NCBI GenBank assembly: GCA_021769625.1
Contig: JAETSN010000045.1
Span: 1-50,690, forward strand
Direction of reading: 5' to 3'
Source: [Clostridium] symbiosum
Lineage (GTDB): Bacteria > Bacillota > Clostridia > Lachnospirales > Lachnospiraceae
Length of the DNA stretch: 50,690 bases
Notes under the pieces: generated by a model
The model's database searches: none
What the model was told of the DNA's origin: nothing
What the model saw: the letters and a program-made list of their open reading frames with translations, nothing else
In this document: piece by piece, positions 33,511 to 42,398 of the stretch
Numbering within the stretch: position 1 is the first letter of the stretch
Layout of the letters: each line of letters begins with the position of its first letter
Program-made: the position numbers and the translations under genes

Positions 33511-34800
33511 CTATCTTCCGTTCTCATACTCATGAACTAACTGCGGATTCTGCTGGCAGGCAGCATCAATCGCCGCCGCTCTGCTCATATTCGGGTTTGC
33601 CGTCTGGATTTCATCGGCTTTCTTTTCGATCTTTGTCCAAGCATCCGGCTCACTTCCGCCATATCCGCCGCTCTTGCCGATCTCTGTGAACATACTGGAT
33701 TTGCTTACTGCCTCCACAGAAGCATCCAGCACACTAATCATGTCTGCGTATGCGGTTCCTCCAGCATTTTTCAGGCTCTTCAGAACAGGAACCAGTTCCT
33801 CCGGTTTCTTACCGATGATTTCATACTTCTTTGCAATCTCGGTCAGTTCCTTCTCGTCAGCTTCATCTGCTCTCTTCTGGAGCCGCTGTAACTCCGCCGC
33901 CACAGCAGGATGAAGCCCTGCGTAGATGTCTTCCTCGGATGCAGACTTCTTTACTCCAGGCTTTTTCTTACCGCCGCTTCCGCATCCGGCTCCGCCTTTT
34001 GCGGTTTCCTCCTCTTCTTCGTCATCATCATCGTTCGCATTTCCGGAAGTATTCGTCTTTCCTCCCCCGGTATTTGCTTTTCCGACAGTAGACGGGTCAA
34101 CGCTGCATCTCTTTTCGATGTCTTCAAAAAATGCCAGCTCTGCCGGTGTCAGTAAACTCTTGTCAATCATGGTTTCTTCTTCTCCTTTCGGTTCATTGTT
34201 TATTGTGCTGCCGTCTCCGGCGTTTACAGGTAACTCACCACTCCCTGTATCAGCTTTGGCAATCATATCCTCTATGCGTTCCTTGCTGTACCACATGAAG
34301 TTCAGTGCCTCCTCCGATACCGGTTCCGATGATTTTTTGATTACGCTTGCCGTACTTCCGGACGCCCACTGAGCGATAGCCTGTGACATGGTAGCATCAA
34401 ACTGAGTCAGACTTTCCTGCATCAACTCCTGCTTATTGTCCACTTCTTCATCGCAGACAATCGAGCATAGAGAAGATTGTAAAGCGTAGCACATATCCCA
34501 TATTTCATCGTTGATCTGGCGCATTTTACGTTCTGCCAGCTTCGTACCAAAGGTTTCTGCCCCGCCTTTCTCAATTTCTTCTACAGTAGCATCTATCTCT
34601 TCAGGCTTCATTCCTACAGCTTTTCCTATAGCAGAAAAGAATCTTTTCAGGACACTCTCGTGTTTCTGCTCTGTCTCTGCTTTTGGCTCCCCTGCCGTAC
34701 CACTTTCATTCTTGTACAGCTTGATATGTGCTTTTGGATTCGCCCCGACATCCACAAAATCGACCTTCGTAACCTTCAGGTCTTTCAGCTTTGTAGCCAT
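33511..34800 (-). CDS. Scaffold protein
   Basis: 429 residues from ATG at 34800 preceded by GGAGG and GGAG. The N-terminus (DFVDVGANPKAHIKLYK) is of the XkdF-type extension kind, and the rest is acidic, coiled and low-complexity (a 12-residue Asp/Glu run at about 235). This is typical of capsid scaffolds removed during maturation. It lies between protease and decoration genes. Confidence 0.85.
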   Translation of the reverse strand: MATKLKDLKVTKVDFVDVGANPKAHIKLYKNESGTAGEPKAETEQKHESVLKRFFSAIGKAVGMKPEEIDATVEEIEKGGAETFGTKLAERKMRQINDEIWDMCYALQSSLCSIVCDEEVDNKQELMQESLTQFDATMSQAIAQWASGSTASVIKKSSEPVSEEALNFMWYSKERIEDMIAKADTGSGELPVNAGDGSTINNEPKGEEETMIDKSLLTPAELAFFEDIEKRCSVDPSTVGKANTGGGKTNTSGNANDDDDEEEEETAKGGAGCGSGGKKKPGVKKSASEEDIYAGLHPAVAAELQRLQKRADEADEKELTEIAKKYEIIGKKPEELVPVLKSLKNAGGTAYADMISVLDASVEAVSKSSMFTEIGKSGGYGGSEPDAWTKIEKKADEIQTANPNMSRAAAIDAACQQNPQLVHEYENGR

Positions 34801-34849
34801 TTCTCCGCTTCCTCCTTTCCTGAGATTTTTATAATCAAAAAGAACGCCA

Positions 34850-34978
34850 TCACTGACGCTCCTCCGGATTATCATATTCTGCATCGTTATTTTTGGCGGC
34901 CGCCATCAGGCTCATTATGCCTACTCCAGCCATTACGCCAATCATAAATATAGCAATCCCAACTAATACATCAACCAT
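34850..34978 (-). CDS. Small membrane protein (DUF3789-like)
   Basis: 42 residues: MVDVLVGIAIFMIGVMAGVGIMSLMAAA forms one membrane helix, followed by a polar tail. The pattern resembles DUF3789 small phage proteins. GAGG lies 8-9 bases upstream, and the frame overlaps the protease stop. Probable but unconfirmed. Confidence 0.65.
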   Translation of the reverse strand: MVDVLVGIAIFMIGVMAGVGIMSLMAAAKNNDAEYDNPEERQ

Positions 34979-35471
34979 CTTCTTCCACCTCTTCTCTGAC
35001 GGCTTCTCCTTCGATGGAGAACATCGGGTACTCGCCAGACTTTACTTTCTCCCATACATCCGGATCAGTAACCCTGAATCCTATCCACCATCCTTCCGGG
35101 ACAATCCCTTCCGGAATCCCCATCGCTGCCATCTTTTCTTTCGTGAAGACGATGCTTTCCACAAGTACGCCGCAGCCTCCTCTTTCGTGCATCTCCCCGC
35201 CTTCCCGGTATAATTCCACGAAATTGTAAGCTGCCTGTTCCAGTACCTCCGGTTCTACAATATCTTCCTGCAAGTCTGTGACCGTCTCTCCCTCCGTGGT
35301 AATCGCCACATTCGCCCACCCAAAAGCAAGCATTTCATCATCGTCAGACTTGTGTATTTTGAAGCGTCCCTTAATAGCACTCTTGTGAACTTCTGATTCA
35401 CCTCTGGTTCCTTTTGAACTATTGTCCGGTGGTTTTGTTACCGTGTGGACCATATCGCTGAATACAAGCAT
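34971..35471 (-). CDS. Prohead protease (XkdF type)
   Basis: 166 residues. ATG at 35471 is preceded by GGGAG; a longer frame starts with GTG inside the neighbour. The blocks MLAFGWANVAITTEGE, DLQEDIVEPEVLEQAAY and HERGG match XkdF-type serine proteases, which process scaffold and capsid during head assembly. Confidence 0.88.
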   Translation of the reverse strand: MLVFSDMVHTVTKPPDNSSKGTRGESEVHKSAIKGRFKIHKSDDDEMLAFGWANVAITTEGETVTDLQEDIVEPEVLEQAAYNFVELYREGGEMHERGGCGVLVESIVFTKEKMAAMGIPEGIVPEGWWIGFRVTDPDVWEKVKSGEYPMFSIEGEAVREEVEEDG

Positions 35472-35485
35472 TTTAACCACTCCCT

Positions 35486-36445
35486 TCACTCTTTGATAAC
35501 CGGTGGAGATACTTCAATGTACTGAACTGCACATGCACATCTTGGATGCGCCGGTGGTGTCAGCTTTTGCCCTGCGAATAGGACTTTCCCTTTGAAGTCA
35601 AACTCTGCGTCCATTCCGATCTGCATGCCGTCCAGCGCTCTACATATACTGCACACATTGGAATCTCCTGATGTACTCCACCTCTTTTCCATGACACCCA
35701 GGAGATTCTGCGCCTGCGCCTGCCGTATCCCTTCGTCAGCGCCTTTATTATATGCAAAAGCCATTTCTGTCTGAGCAATATCAAATGCTCTTTGCCTGTG
35801 CTGTCTTTCCGCATACTTTACAGCAGCTTCCCTGGCTTTCTTTCTGGCGATTTCAGGCTTCATCTTTGGGTGCTGCTCCAGCATCTTGTTCTTCACAGTG
35901 TTGTAATACCGGAGATTTGCCTTTGCCTGGGATTCCGTCAAGCCTATGCACGGACGGATAACTCTGGACAATTCGTCCACTGTGTAGGTCCCATTTACAT
36001 GCTGGCTCAACATCGCTTTTATGGCATTTTTCTGTTCTGTGGTAACTGACGTAACAAACTCAGCACCTCTCTCATTGATCCATGCCATAACGGACGGGGT
36101 ATTCAGGTCGAATACAAATTCTTCGGCAAAGGCATCCATAATCGGCTGCCCGTGAGAGCCGCCGACCATCGCTTTTTGCCATACCGGATACATCTTTTCA
36201 GATACCATAATGGAATAGTCCTGCATCCAGTCCCGAAGCGTGGATTCTGATATTGTCCCGTCTAGGATTGCCTGACGGATTTCTTTGTAGGTAAAGGCAT
36301 CTTCCTGGTCCTTCCAGAAGCTAACCAAAAATTCTACCGGCTCTGCTGTGTTATCCTCCAGATAACCATTCAGCCGGTCCAAAATTTCTATGCTCGCCTG
36401 GGTCTTCAGGAGTTTTCTCCCCTTTTTCTGCTTGAAAAGAAACAT
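35486..36445 (-). CDS. Mu gpF/SPP1 gp7-like minor head protein
   Basis: 319 residues. The C-terminal block CSICRALDGMQIGMDAEFDF...TPPAHPRCACAV is diagnostic of the Mu F-like/SPP1 gp7 family, minor proteins linked to the portal and DNA ejection. The N-terminal part is helical. It shares 1 base with the portal gene end. Confidence 0.93.
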   Translation of the reverse strand: MFLFKQKKGRKLLKTQASIEILDRLNGYLEDNTAEPVEFLVSFWKDQEDAFTYKEIRQAILDGTISESTLRDWMQDYSIMVSEKMYPVWQKAMVGGSHGQPIMDAFAEEFVFDLNTPSVMAWINERGAEFVTSVTTEQKNAIKAMLSQHVNGTYTVDELSRVIRPCIGLTESQAKANLRYYNTVKNKMLEQHPKMKPEIARKKAREAAVKYAERQHRQRAFDIAQTEMAFAYNKGADEGIRQAQAQNLLGVMEKRWSTSGDSNVCSICRALDGMQIGMDAEFDFKGKVLFAGQKLTPPAHPRCACAVQYIEVSPPVIKE

Positions 36446-37839
36446 TATCCGCTCCTTCCCAGGCGCTTCTTAGCTGCCTTTACCTTTTCTTCCGGTATTT
36501 CTCCGGTCTCCTCTTCCATATTCTCTTCCGGAGATACCGCCGGAGGTTCGTTCTGATTCTTCTGCTTCTCCCTCTGAGGATTTACCACACGGGTATCCGT
36601 AGTTCTTTCTGGCAGATTCGCCGCCTCCCTCACGTAGTCTTCCAGAGCATCATCCGGAACAAGGATGCCTACTCCAGCCATATCCTTGATGTAGGCTCCC
36701 ATCTTCTGAATATCCACATTCTCAATATCTCCATGTGCCAACTTTGGATAGTCCGTGATTCCCTCAAAGTGGCTACCGTTAATATCAATGAGCGGTGGGA
36801 TTCCCTGGCTGTTGAAAGTCTCGCAGATAATGTCCAGATATGCCCCGATTGCCATAGCGAACAATTCTGTCTTATCCGAACTGAGAGCGAAGCTGCCGAC
36901 CTGCTGATGTCCCAAAAAGATGAAGTCGGCAAGCACCGTCATAGCCATTCCCGTATCATATCTCTGGATGATTGCGTTGGTGTCAAACTGCTTATTCCCG
37001 GCGGAACTGAGAAGTTCAAATTCAAATCCGGAAGGCTTTACAATTCCAGCCAGTTCATCTACCCTGACTTTCCTTGCCATATCCTCCATTCCGGTTCTCA
37101 GCTTTACCATATCCGGATCAGTGTCATCCCATATCGGGGTATCCTCCGGCGCTGTGAATACCGGCAGCCCTGCAAGGTCCCTCTCTATGCCTATTCCCTC
37201 ATATTCCTGAATCCTGCGCTTAAAGTACCATGAGCGGTAAGCATTTCTTAGGATACTCCTGCCCTCCGGATTTCCTTTCCTGCTTTTGGTACGAAAGAGC
37301 ATAGCCTTTTCAATCGGAATCGTTATCAGACCATAATCCGGCGGCGGGAGCTGCGTCATAGCAATCAGGTTGTCCTGATCGTCATATTCCCACTGATACA
37401 GCGTCTCCTGCGCCCTGATAGGAAGTTTTCTCCATCCGATCAGTCCATCGTTGTATTTGCTCCGTGTCTTGGGATTTGAAGTCTTCCCCATCCTTCGCTT
37501 ATAGACGATTTCATGGAAGGACCAGCCATATGTCAGAAATGACAGAATCTCTGAAATTGTGTCCGTCCAGGTATCCTGCATGTCGTGCATACACTGTTCT
37601 ACGAACTCCGCCGCTTCTTTGTCCTTCGGCGTGTCTCCCGCCGGTTCTACTGTCCAGGAGGCTTGCCGGATAAGCATTTCAATAGCAAAAAGGATGGCTC
37701 CGATTGTATCATCGTTCTCCGCCATCTCTCTGTAGGTTTCTATGCCCTTCTTCCCTCGCAGGTCCCGCAGAAACTCTTCGTAGAATGTACCGCCGAACCG
37801 CTTCTGACCTATCCGACCAATTTCGTCTGTTCGTGCCAT
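36445..37839 (-). CDS. Portal protein (DUF935, Mu gp29-like)
   Basis: 464 residues of DUF935/Mu gp29 type, with a helical stem and clip region and an acidic C-terminal tail. It forms the dodecameric portal through which DNA is packaged. It lies between terminase and the Mu F-like gene, the normal order. Confidence 0.95.
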   Translation of the reverse strand: MARTDEIGRIGQKRFGGTFYEEFLRDLRGKKGIETYREMAENDDTIGAILFAIEMLIRQASWTVEPAGDTPKDKEAAEFVEQCMHDMQDTWTDTISEILSFLTYGWSFHEIVYKRRMGKTSNPKTRSKYNDGLIGWRKLPIRAQETLYQWEYDDQDNLIAMTQLPPPDYGLITIPIEKAMLFRTKSRKGNPEGRSILRNAYRSWYFKRRIQEYEGIGIERDLAGLPVFTAPEDTPIWDDTDPDMVKLRTGMEDMARKVRVDELAGIVKPSGFEFELLSSAGNKQFDTNAIIQRYDTGMAMTVLADFIFLGHQQVGSFALSSDKTELFAMAIGAYLDIICETFNSQGIPPLIDINGSHFEGITDYPKLAHGDIENVDIQKMGAYIKDMAGVGILVPDDALEDYVREAANLPERTTDTRVVNPQREKQKNQNEPPAVSPEENMEEETGEIPEEKVKAAKKRLGRSG

Positions 37840-37845
37840 TGTCTA

Positions 37846-39252
37846 TCACCTCCTCCAATAACTTTCTTTTCCAAGGACTCCCGGCGGCGGTGTTGCCGCA
37901 TTTCTGGTTTCAATCTCTGCAAATGCTGAACTGCTCGCATCCACCATGTCCTTAAATTTACTTTCCGGGAAGGATTCAAGCTGTGTCAGATAGCTTTCAT
38001 TCCACTCCCCTATGATTATATCTACATTCCCGGCTTGCCACTGCGCCGCAAAAGGTTCTGCCCTGGACTCTTTGCTCCCAGTCTCCGGAATTGCCTTTAC
38101 TATGAATCCAGCAAGGAATTTGATGTAACTCTGTGCCTGGTCTTTTCCCGCCTGTCCAGGATCCTGCGGAAGTCTTTCCACAACACGGCGGTACTTTTTC
38201 TTATCCATCATGCAGGTGTTCTTGATGTGCTTACGAACATCTCCAGCATCCAGACGTACATTCGTGACGTTTGCTACCACATACCGACCATTCTTTCTCT
38301 TTCCGATAAGAACTCCGGCTGTGTATGCCGGATCGCCGTCTTCATCTTCACTGGTAGCCGCAAGGTCCCATCCTCTCGCCCAGAGAACCACATCGTCCGG
38401 AATCGTCTCCAGAAACTCTCCAATCTGGCTTCTCTTGAAGAACAGCCCGGCTGCCGGTTTGATTTTCCAGTTCCCGTACAGAAGGCGCTCTCGTTCAACC
38501 AATGGCAGCGCTTTCAGGTTTGCAAGGTATCCAGGGTCCCTCTTCATGAGGATTTGGTTATCCTGAAGCGTACTGGCTATGAATGTGACACTTTTTATGT
38601 CGCCTTCCTCTACGCCTTTTCCGACAAGTTCCTGTCTGGTATCTCCCCATATAATTTCATCATTGAGCCGGACCATGTAGCGTATCTTCCCGCTTCTTTC
38701 CGGGATAGGATACCCGGTATCCGGATCAATCCACCAAGATATAAAATCCGCTACCCAACTGTCTGCATCCGGGTTGCATGTGGCTCGTACATACGGCTTA
38801 ACGTCTGCGTCAGTTCTGTTTCTGGAGAGCATATAGAAGAACTGGTATCTGGTAAAGTGCGTAAGTTCATCAAAGCCGACCATCGCTATCTGCGAACCCT
38901 GCCAGCTTTCGCAGTCATCATCGCTTCCGAGATGTGCGAAATTCACTCTCGCTCCGCTGGAGAACTCCCAGTGTAGCTTAGGTGTCTTTCGTGGTATTGC
39001 TCCACGGATATACCGGTAAAGGCTTCTGCTGGAATCCCACAGACCTCCCTGTGCCGTAACCTGAGTATAATTTCTTCGGAATATCACTGCACCAAAGTTC
39101 GGGTCCGACTTGTGCCGCATCGCCTCCATCAGCAATCCGTATGTCTTTCCTCCCCCGGCGGCGCCACCATATATGCAAACATCAGCAGATGTGGAAAGAA
39201 ACTTTTCCTGCGGTCCGGGCTGCGGCTTTATGATGATTTTCCCTTTACTCAT
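37846..39252 (-). CDS. terL: Terminase large subunit
   Basis: 468 residues. Walker A GGAAGGGKT at about residues 29-37 and Walker B MVGFDE at about 124-129 define the packaging ATPase. A GWDLAATSEDEDGDP block at about 285-300 belongs to the RNase H-like nuclease domain. It overlaps the small subunit by 8 bases. The motor and nuclease assign it with confidence. Confidence 0.97.
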   Translation of the reverse strand: MSKGKIIIKPQPGPQEKFLSTSADVCIYGGAAGGGKTYGLLMEAMRHKSDPNFGAVIFRRNYTQVTAQGGLWDSSRSLYRYIRGAIPRKTPKLHWEFSSGARVNFAHLGSDDDCESWQGSQIAMVGFDELTHFTRYQFFYMLSRNRTDADVKPYVRATCNPDADSWVADFISWWIDPDTGYPIPERSGKIRYMVRLNDEIIWGDTRQELVGKGVEEGDIKSVTFIASTLQDNQILMKRDPGYLANLKALPLVERERLLYGNWKIKPAAGLFFKRSQIGEFLETIPDDVVLWARGWDLAATSEDEDGDPAYTAGVLIGKRKNGRYVVANVTNVRLDAGDVRKHIKNTCMMDKKKYRRVVERLPQDPGQAGKDQAQSYIKFLAGFIVKAIPETGSKESRAEPFAAQWQAGNVDIIIGEWNESYLTQLESFPESKFKDMVDASSSAFAEIETRNAATPPPGVLGKESYWRR

Positions 39253-39721
39253 TCTGTTCTCTGTCCCTTCCGTTATCTGGCAGATAGAATACTACATCGT
39301 CTTCCGCTTCTATGGTTTCCTGCTTAATGAAGTTTTCCGGATTCCGCTTGTAGTATGAGGACTTCCGGTTGTTCAGCCAGTACATCTGAGCCAGCACATC
39401 CGGAGGGCATTGTTTTTCAACCGTTCTTACCTTCAGGGGTTTCCGGTTTCCGTCTGCGTCCATCTCCAAAACTGTCTCTTTCTCCGTGTACTTATATCCA
39501 ACAGCACGTTCATACAGCATCCTCTCCACTTTGGCATCTGCCTGGTCTTTCCCGGCTGTGAGCGCAGCCATGAAGCTGTCATGATCCTTTTTCCATCTGT
39601 TCAGTGTTCTGACTGATATTCCAAAGGCTTCCGCTATCTCTGCATCGGTAGCACCCTTTATAGCCAAGGACCATGCCCAGTCATCGTGGTATGCCTGGTT
39701 ATATTTCAACGGTGCTGCCAT
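39245..39721 (-). CDS. terS: Terminase small subunit
   Basis: 158 residues. An HTH-like helix pair (DAEIAEAFGISVRTLNRWKK, about 26-45) fits DNA recognition by terminase small subunits. It directly precedes the large subunit. The rest is helical with an acidic tail. Confidence 0.93.
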   Translation of the reverse strand: MAAPLKYNQAYHDDWAWSLAIKGATDAEIAEAFGISVRTLNRWKKDHDSFMAALTAGKDQADAKVERMLYERAVGYKYTEKETVLEMDADGNRKPLKVRTVEKQCPPDVLAQMYWLNNRKSSYYKRNPENFIKQETIEAEDDVVFYLPDNGRDREQNE

Positions 39722-39730
39722 GCGTTACAC

Positions 39731-40657
39731 CTACTTTCCGGCTAAATAGTCAGCCGCTAAGTATTCTATGGCTTGCCACTTATTCTTAGGTCCAACCACG
39801 CCCTCTTCCAACATTTTCTTTACCGCCTCCTGTATGATCTCAGCAGATTCAGCCGGGACTGCGCTGCTTCCGAAGATACCGGTAAGCTGCACCCACTCGC
39901 TGTCTTCTGCATAGCCGATGTCCTCAAACATCTGCTCCGTGCATTTAATCATGGCATGGATGGCGGCTCCGGTGTTCTTGACATTGGCGAACTGCTGATA
40001 CTTCGCCAGTGTCTCCATGAACGGTTTATACTGTTCAATATCTGCCACTCCAAGAAAATCAGGCTTCGTACTCTCCAAAGCGTCAATGAGTTTCTGCAAG
40101 TCTGCGATCTGATGCGGCAGAAATGTAAACGTCAGGTTCTTCCAGTCAAATTCCACTGTCGGAGAGAGATACTTTTCCAGTTCCGCCTCCGGCTCCGCCA
40201 GAATATCCTTTCCGGCATAGCTTTCTATCATATCGTCCACATCCTCCAGCATCTTCGCCAGTTCTTTCAGGGTGGACTGATCGTCAAACCCGGAGATAGC
40301 ATTGTGAGCAATCTGCTTTGCCACAATCTTTGATCTGTTTAGCCCGCTCACATCCAGAATGACAAAGAACTCTTTGATTCCCGCATCCTTCCCGGATCGG
40401 ATTCTGTGATGACCGGAAATGATTTCTATTCTGGTCCCCTCTTCAGTGAGGGCGCAAAAAGGCAGCGATTCAAGCTGACCTCTTTTCTTGATATTATCGG
40501 TCAACTGGCGCTGCATTTCATTTTTCATAATCCGAGCGTTGATGTCCTGCTCTCTGATACACTCAGCAGGAACTTTCGCAATGATCAGCCCGGAACCCAT
40601 ATCAGCTATTTGCTCATATCGGATTTTGCTTTGGCTTTCGCTCTTTCCTTCTGCCAC
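39731..40657 (-). CDS. ParB-domain protein
   Basis: 308 residues from a GTG at 40657 preceded by AAGGAGG (8 bases); the longer frame to 40864 overlaps the methyltransferase gene out of frame. Residues about 25-110 form a ParB N-terminal/Srx-like domain with the ISGHHRIRSGKDAG motif, known for CTP-binding or nuclease activity. The rest is helical. In phages this domain is commonly paired with a DNA methyltransferase gene, as here. Confidence 0.88.
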   Translation of the reverse strand: MAEGKSESQSKIRYEQIADMGSGLIIAKVPAECIREQDINARIMKNEMQRQLTDNIKKRGQLESLPFCALTEEGTRIEIISGHHRIRSGKDAGIKEFFVILDVSGLNRSKIVAKQIAHNAISGFDDQSTLKELAKMLEDVDDMIESYAGKDILAEPEAELEKYLSPTVEFDWKNLTFTFLPHQIADLQKLIDALESTKPDFLGVADIEQYKPFMETLAKYQQFANVKNTGAAIHAMIKCTEQMFEDIGYAEDSEWVQLTGIFGSSAVPAESAEIIQEAVKKMLEEGVVGPKNKWQAIEYLAADYLAGK

Positions 40658-42051
40658 TTTTCTTCCCTCCTTAACCATTCCTGAAGCGTCTGCTTCTCTG
40701 TCCGGTCTTTCAATTCTGATTCGTAGGTCAGACGAAAGCCCATCTTCTGATCCGGGATGCGCTTTGTCAGTTTCATGATGCCACGCATTTCCTTTGCTTC
40801 CGGATACTTTGTCATCTGAACCGTTTTCAGGTGTCCAACCTTTTCTTTCTCCAGGTCGTTGCATATCTTGAAAACAAATTCCCGGTTCTGCGCCAGCATT
40901 GTCAGCAGTCTTCCCAACCGATACTTCTTGTGCGGGACGGTCATTCCATACATAAGAAAAAGAGCGTCTGATACCTGAGTACCAAATGCTCCCATCGTCA
41001 ATGCCGACTTATCTACGCCGAACACACCGGCTATTTTCCCATCAATCAGAACCGCAATGTTGATCGGAGCGGAAGAGCCTACAAAATTGTGCGTCCAGAG
41101 TTGACGGTAATACTGCGCTTCTGCTCTTTCGATCTGGCAAAGCTGTACTTTCGTCTTTTCTGTAATCTCGTAGTCTCTCGGCAGCATACTACATTCCAGG
41201 CACGCCAGCTTACTCTCCCCTGGTCTTGCTATCTTCTTTCCTTGCGCAAGAGCCGTTGCTTCGTCCGGTCTGTTCGCTGTTAGATACACATTGATGCCGC
41301 TCCGTACCCCGTATCGTGCGAACACTGGCTCTCCCGCCGTCTTTCCTGGTTCATTCTCCTCATAGCAGAGAACCAGGCACTTTGCATCCTTACACATGTC
41401 CATGAATTCTTTCAGCCCCGTCTTCGGATCAAAGATTCCATACTCCGGCTCCTTCCAGGTCATCATCCCGCCAGTGTCATAATACTTTTCAAACCCGGCA
41501 GTATACGTGGGAGGATTTGCGATGACAACACAGTGCTCATCATCCAGCACCTCGTCCATATGCTTCCACATGTCCAGCGCCCGGTAATTCATGCCGTTCA
41601 GGATGCCTTTCGCCCTCTCCAACTGTTCCCGGATATTCGCTATGTGTTCTTCCCGTCTGCCAGCCAGATCAAGCATGAAATTGTAGAAGTATTCTTTTCC
41701 GGCGTTCTTTACCGTGCTGAGATATTTCCATGCATACATCGCCACTGCCGGGTCCAGCAATTCTTCATCCGTGAATCCCTTTGCGTGAATCTCCAGTTCG
41801 TCCAGCGGTTTCCCGGTCACTGCGTATCCCATAATAGACGTAAACATGGACACATCGGATGATTCTATCTCGCTGGGTTTGAATCCGGACTGAACTGCCA
41901 GGTGTGACATGGCAAAAGCGCCGGCACATGGCTCTACGAACTTTGTATAACCGCTCTTTCTGGCGCTTTCCAGCAGCACCTTCAGGAACTTCTGCTCCGA
42001 TGGGACAAGCGTTCCCAGGAAAAATGCCCCTGGATTCTGAAACATCGCCAT
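40606..42051 (-). CDS. Putative phage adenine DNA methyltransferase
   Basis: 481 residues. FVEPCAGAFAMS (about 38-49) fits the SAM-binding motif I, and NPPTY near residue 180 fits the catalytic NPPY motif of N6-adenine methyltransferases. The C-terminal third (GKIAGVFGVDKS and KKYRLGRLLTMLAQNR blocks) has a possible acetyltransferase-like fold. GGAGGG precedes the ATG at 42051. It overlaps the ParB gene. A role in anti-restriction or in marking phage DNA is likely but not shown. Confidence 0.85.
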   Translation of the reverse strand: MAMFQNPGAFFLGTLVPSEQKFLKVLLESARKSGYTKFVEPCAGAFAMSHLAVQSGFKPSEIESSDVSMFTSIMGYAVTGKPLDELEIHAKGFTDEELLDPAVAMYAWKYLSTVKNAGKEYFYNFMLDLAGRREEHIANIREQLERAKGILNGMNYRALDMWKHMDEVLDDEHCVVIANPPTYTAGFEKYYDTGGMMTWKEPEYGIFDPKTGLKEFMDMCKDAKCLVLCYEENEPGKTAGEPVFARYGVRSGINVYLTANRPDEATALAQGKKIARPGESKLACLECSMLPRDYEITEKTKVQLCQIERAEAQYYRQLWTHNFVGSSAPINIAVLIDGKIAGVFGVDKSALTMGAFGTQVSDALFLMYGMTVPHKKYRLGRLLTMLAQNREFVFKICNDLEKEKVGHLKTVQMTKYPEAKEMRGIMKLTKRIPDQKMGFRLTYESELKDRTEKQTLQEWLRREEKWQKERAKAKAKSDMSK

Positions 42052-42135
42052 AGGCTCTCCCTCCTTCTTTCTGTATATTTTATTGCCTGAACCAGTAAAG
42101 CCTCTGGATTGCTCTATAAAACAGCCCAGGCATGG

Positions 42136-42166
42136 AAAAAGCCCCGGTAGTATTCCCGAGCCGCTT
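42136..42166 (-). terminator. Terminator-like hairpin in the methyltransferase leader
   Basis: On the minus strand AAGC, two unpaired G, CTCGG, 8-base loop, CCGGG, GCTT then TTT. It lies between promoter P7 (start near 42183) and the ATG at 42051, so it could act as an attenuator rather than an operon end. Confidence 0.6.
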
Positions 42167-42189
42167 TCATCAACTATACGCTTTACGCT

Positions 42190-42225
42190 TTTATATGTTT
42201 CTTGTACATTCTTACCAATCGGCAA
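42190..42225 (-). promoter_or_regulatory. Operator-controlled promoter P7
   Basis: On the minus strand TTGGTA (42218-42213), 17 bases and TATAAA (42195-42190). The operator TTGCCGATTGGTAA (42225-42212) covers the -35 box. It would transcribe the methyltransferase-ParB-terminase genes. The -35 match is only fair. Confidence 0.55.
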
Positions 42226-42284
42226 TTTTATAAGCCCCGTGATCGGAGGCACTGCTACTGGCATATTGCACAATCGGCAGCATT

Positions 42285-42314
42285 AAGAAAGCCCCGCCCA
42301 TTTCTGAGCGAGGC
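42285..42314 (-). terminator. Terminator after the tRNA
   Basis: On the minus strand a 9-bp stem (GCCTCGCTC with GGGCGGGGC, two G-T pairs), 6-base loop, then TTTCTT. It lies 8 bases after the CCA end of the tRNA. Confidence 0.75.
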
Positions 42315-42322
42315 ATTGTTTT

Positions 42323-42398
42323 TGGTCCGCCGAGCAGGAATCAAACACTGCGCCCTCCCGGTAAAGAGCCGGGTGCTCTAACACTAAGCTATCAGCGG
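42323..42398 (-). tRNA. tRNA-Lys (anticodon CUU), slightly degenerate
   Basis: A 76-base cloverleaf. Acceptor stem CCGCTGA/TCGGCGG (7 bp with one wobble), D stem GCTT/GAGC, anticodon stem CCCGG/CCGGG with loop CTCTTTA (CTT in positions 34-36, T33 conserved), and an encoded CCA end. Oddities: the D loop lacks the usual GG pair, and the T arm has an extra T that bulges an otherwise GCAGG/CCTGC-like stem. It begins right after the DUF488-like gene stop. Such tRNAs often supply codons used by phage genes. Confidence 0.8.
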
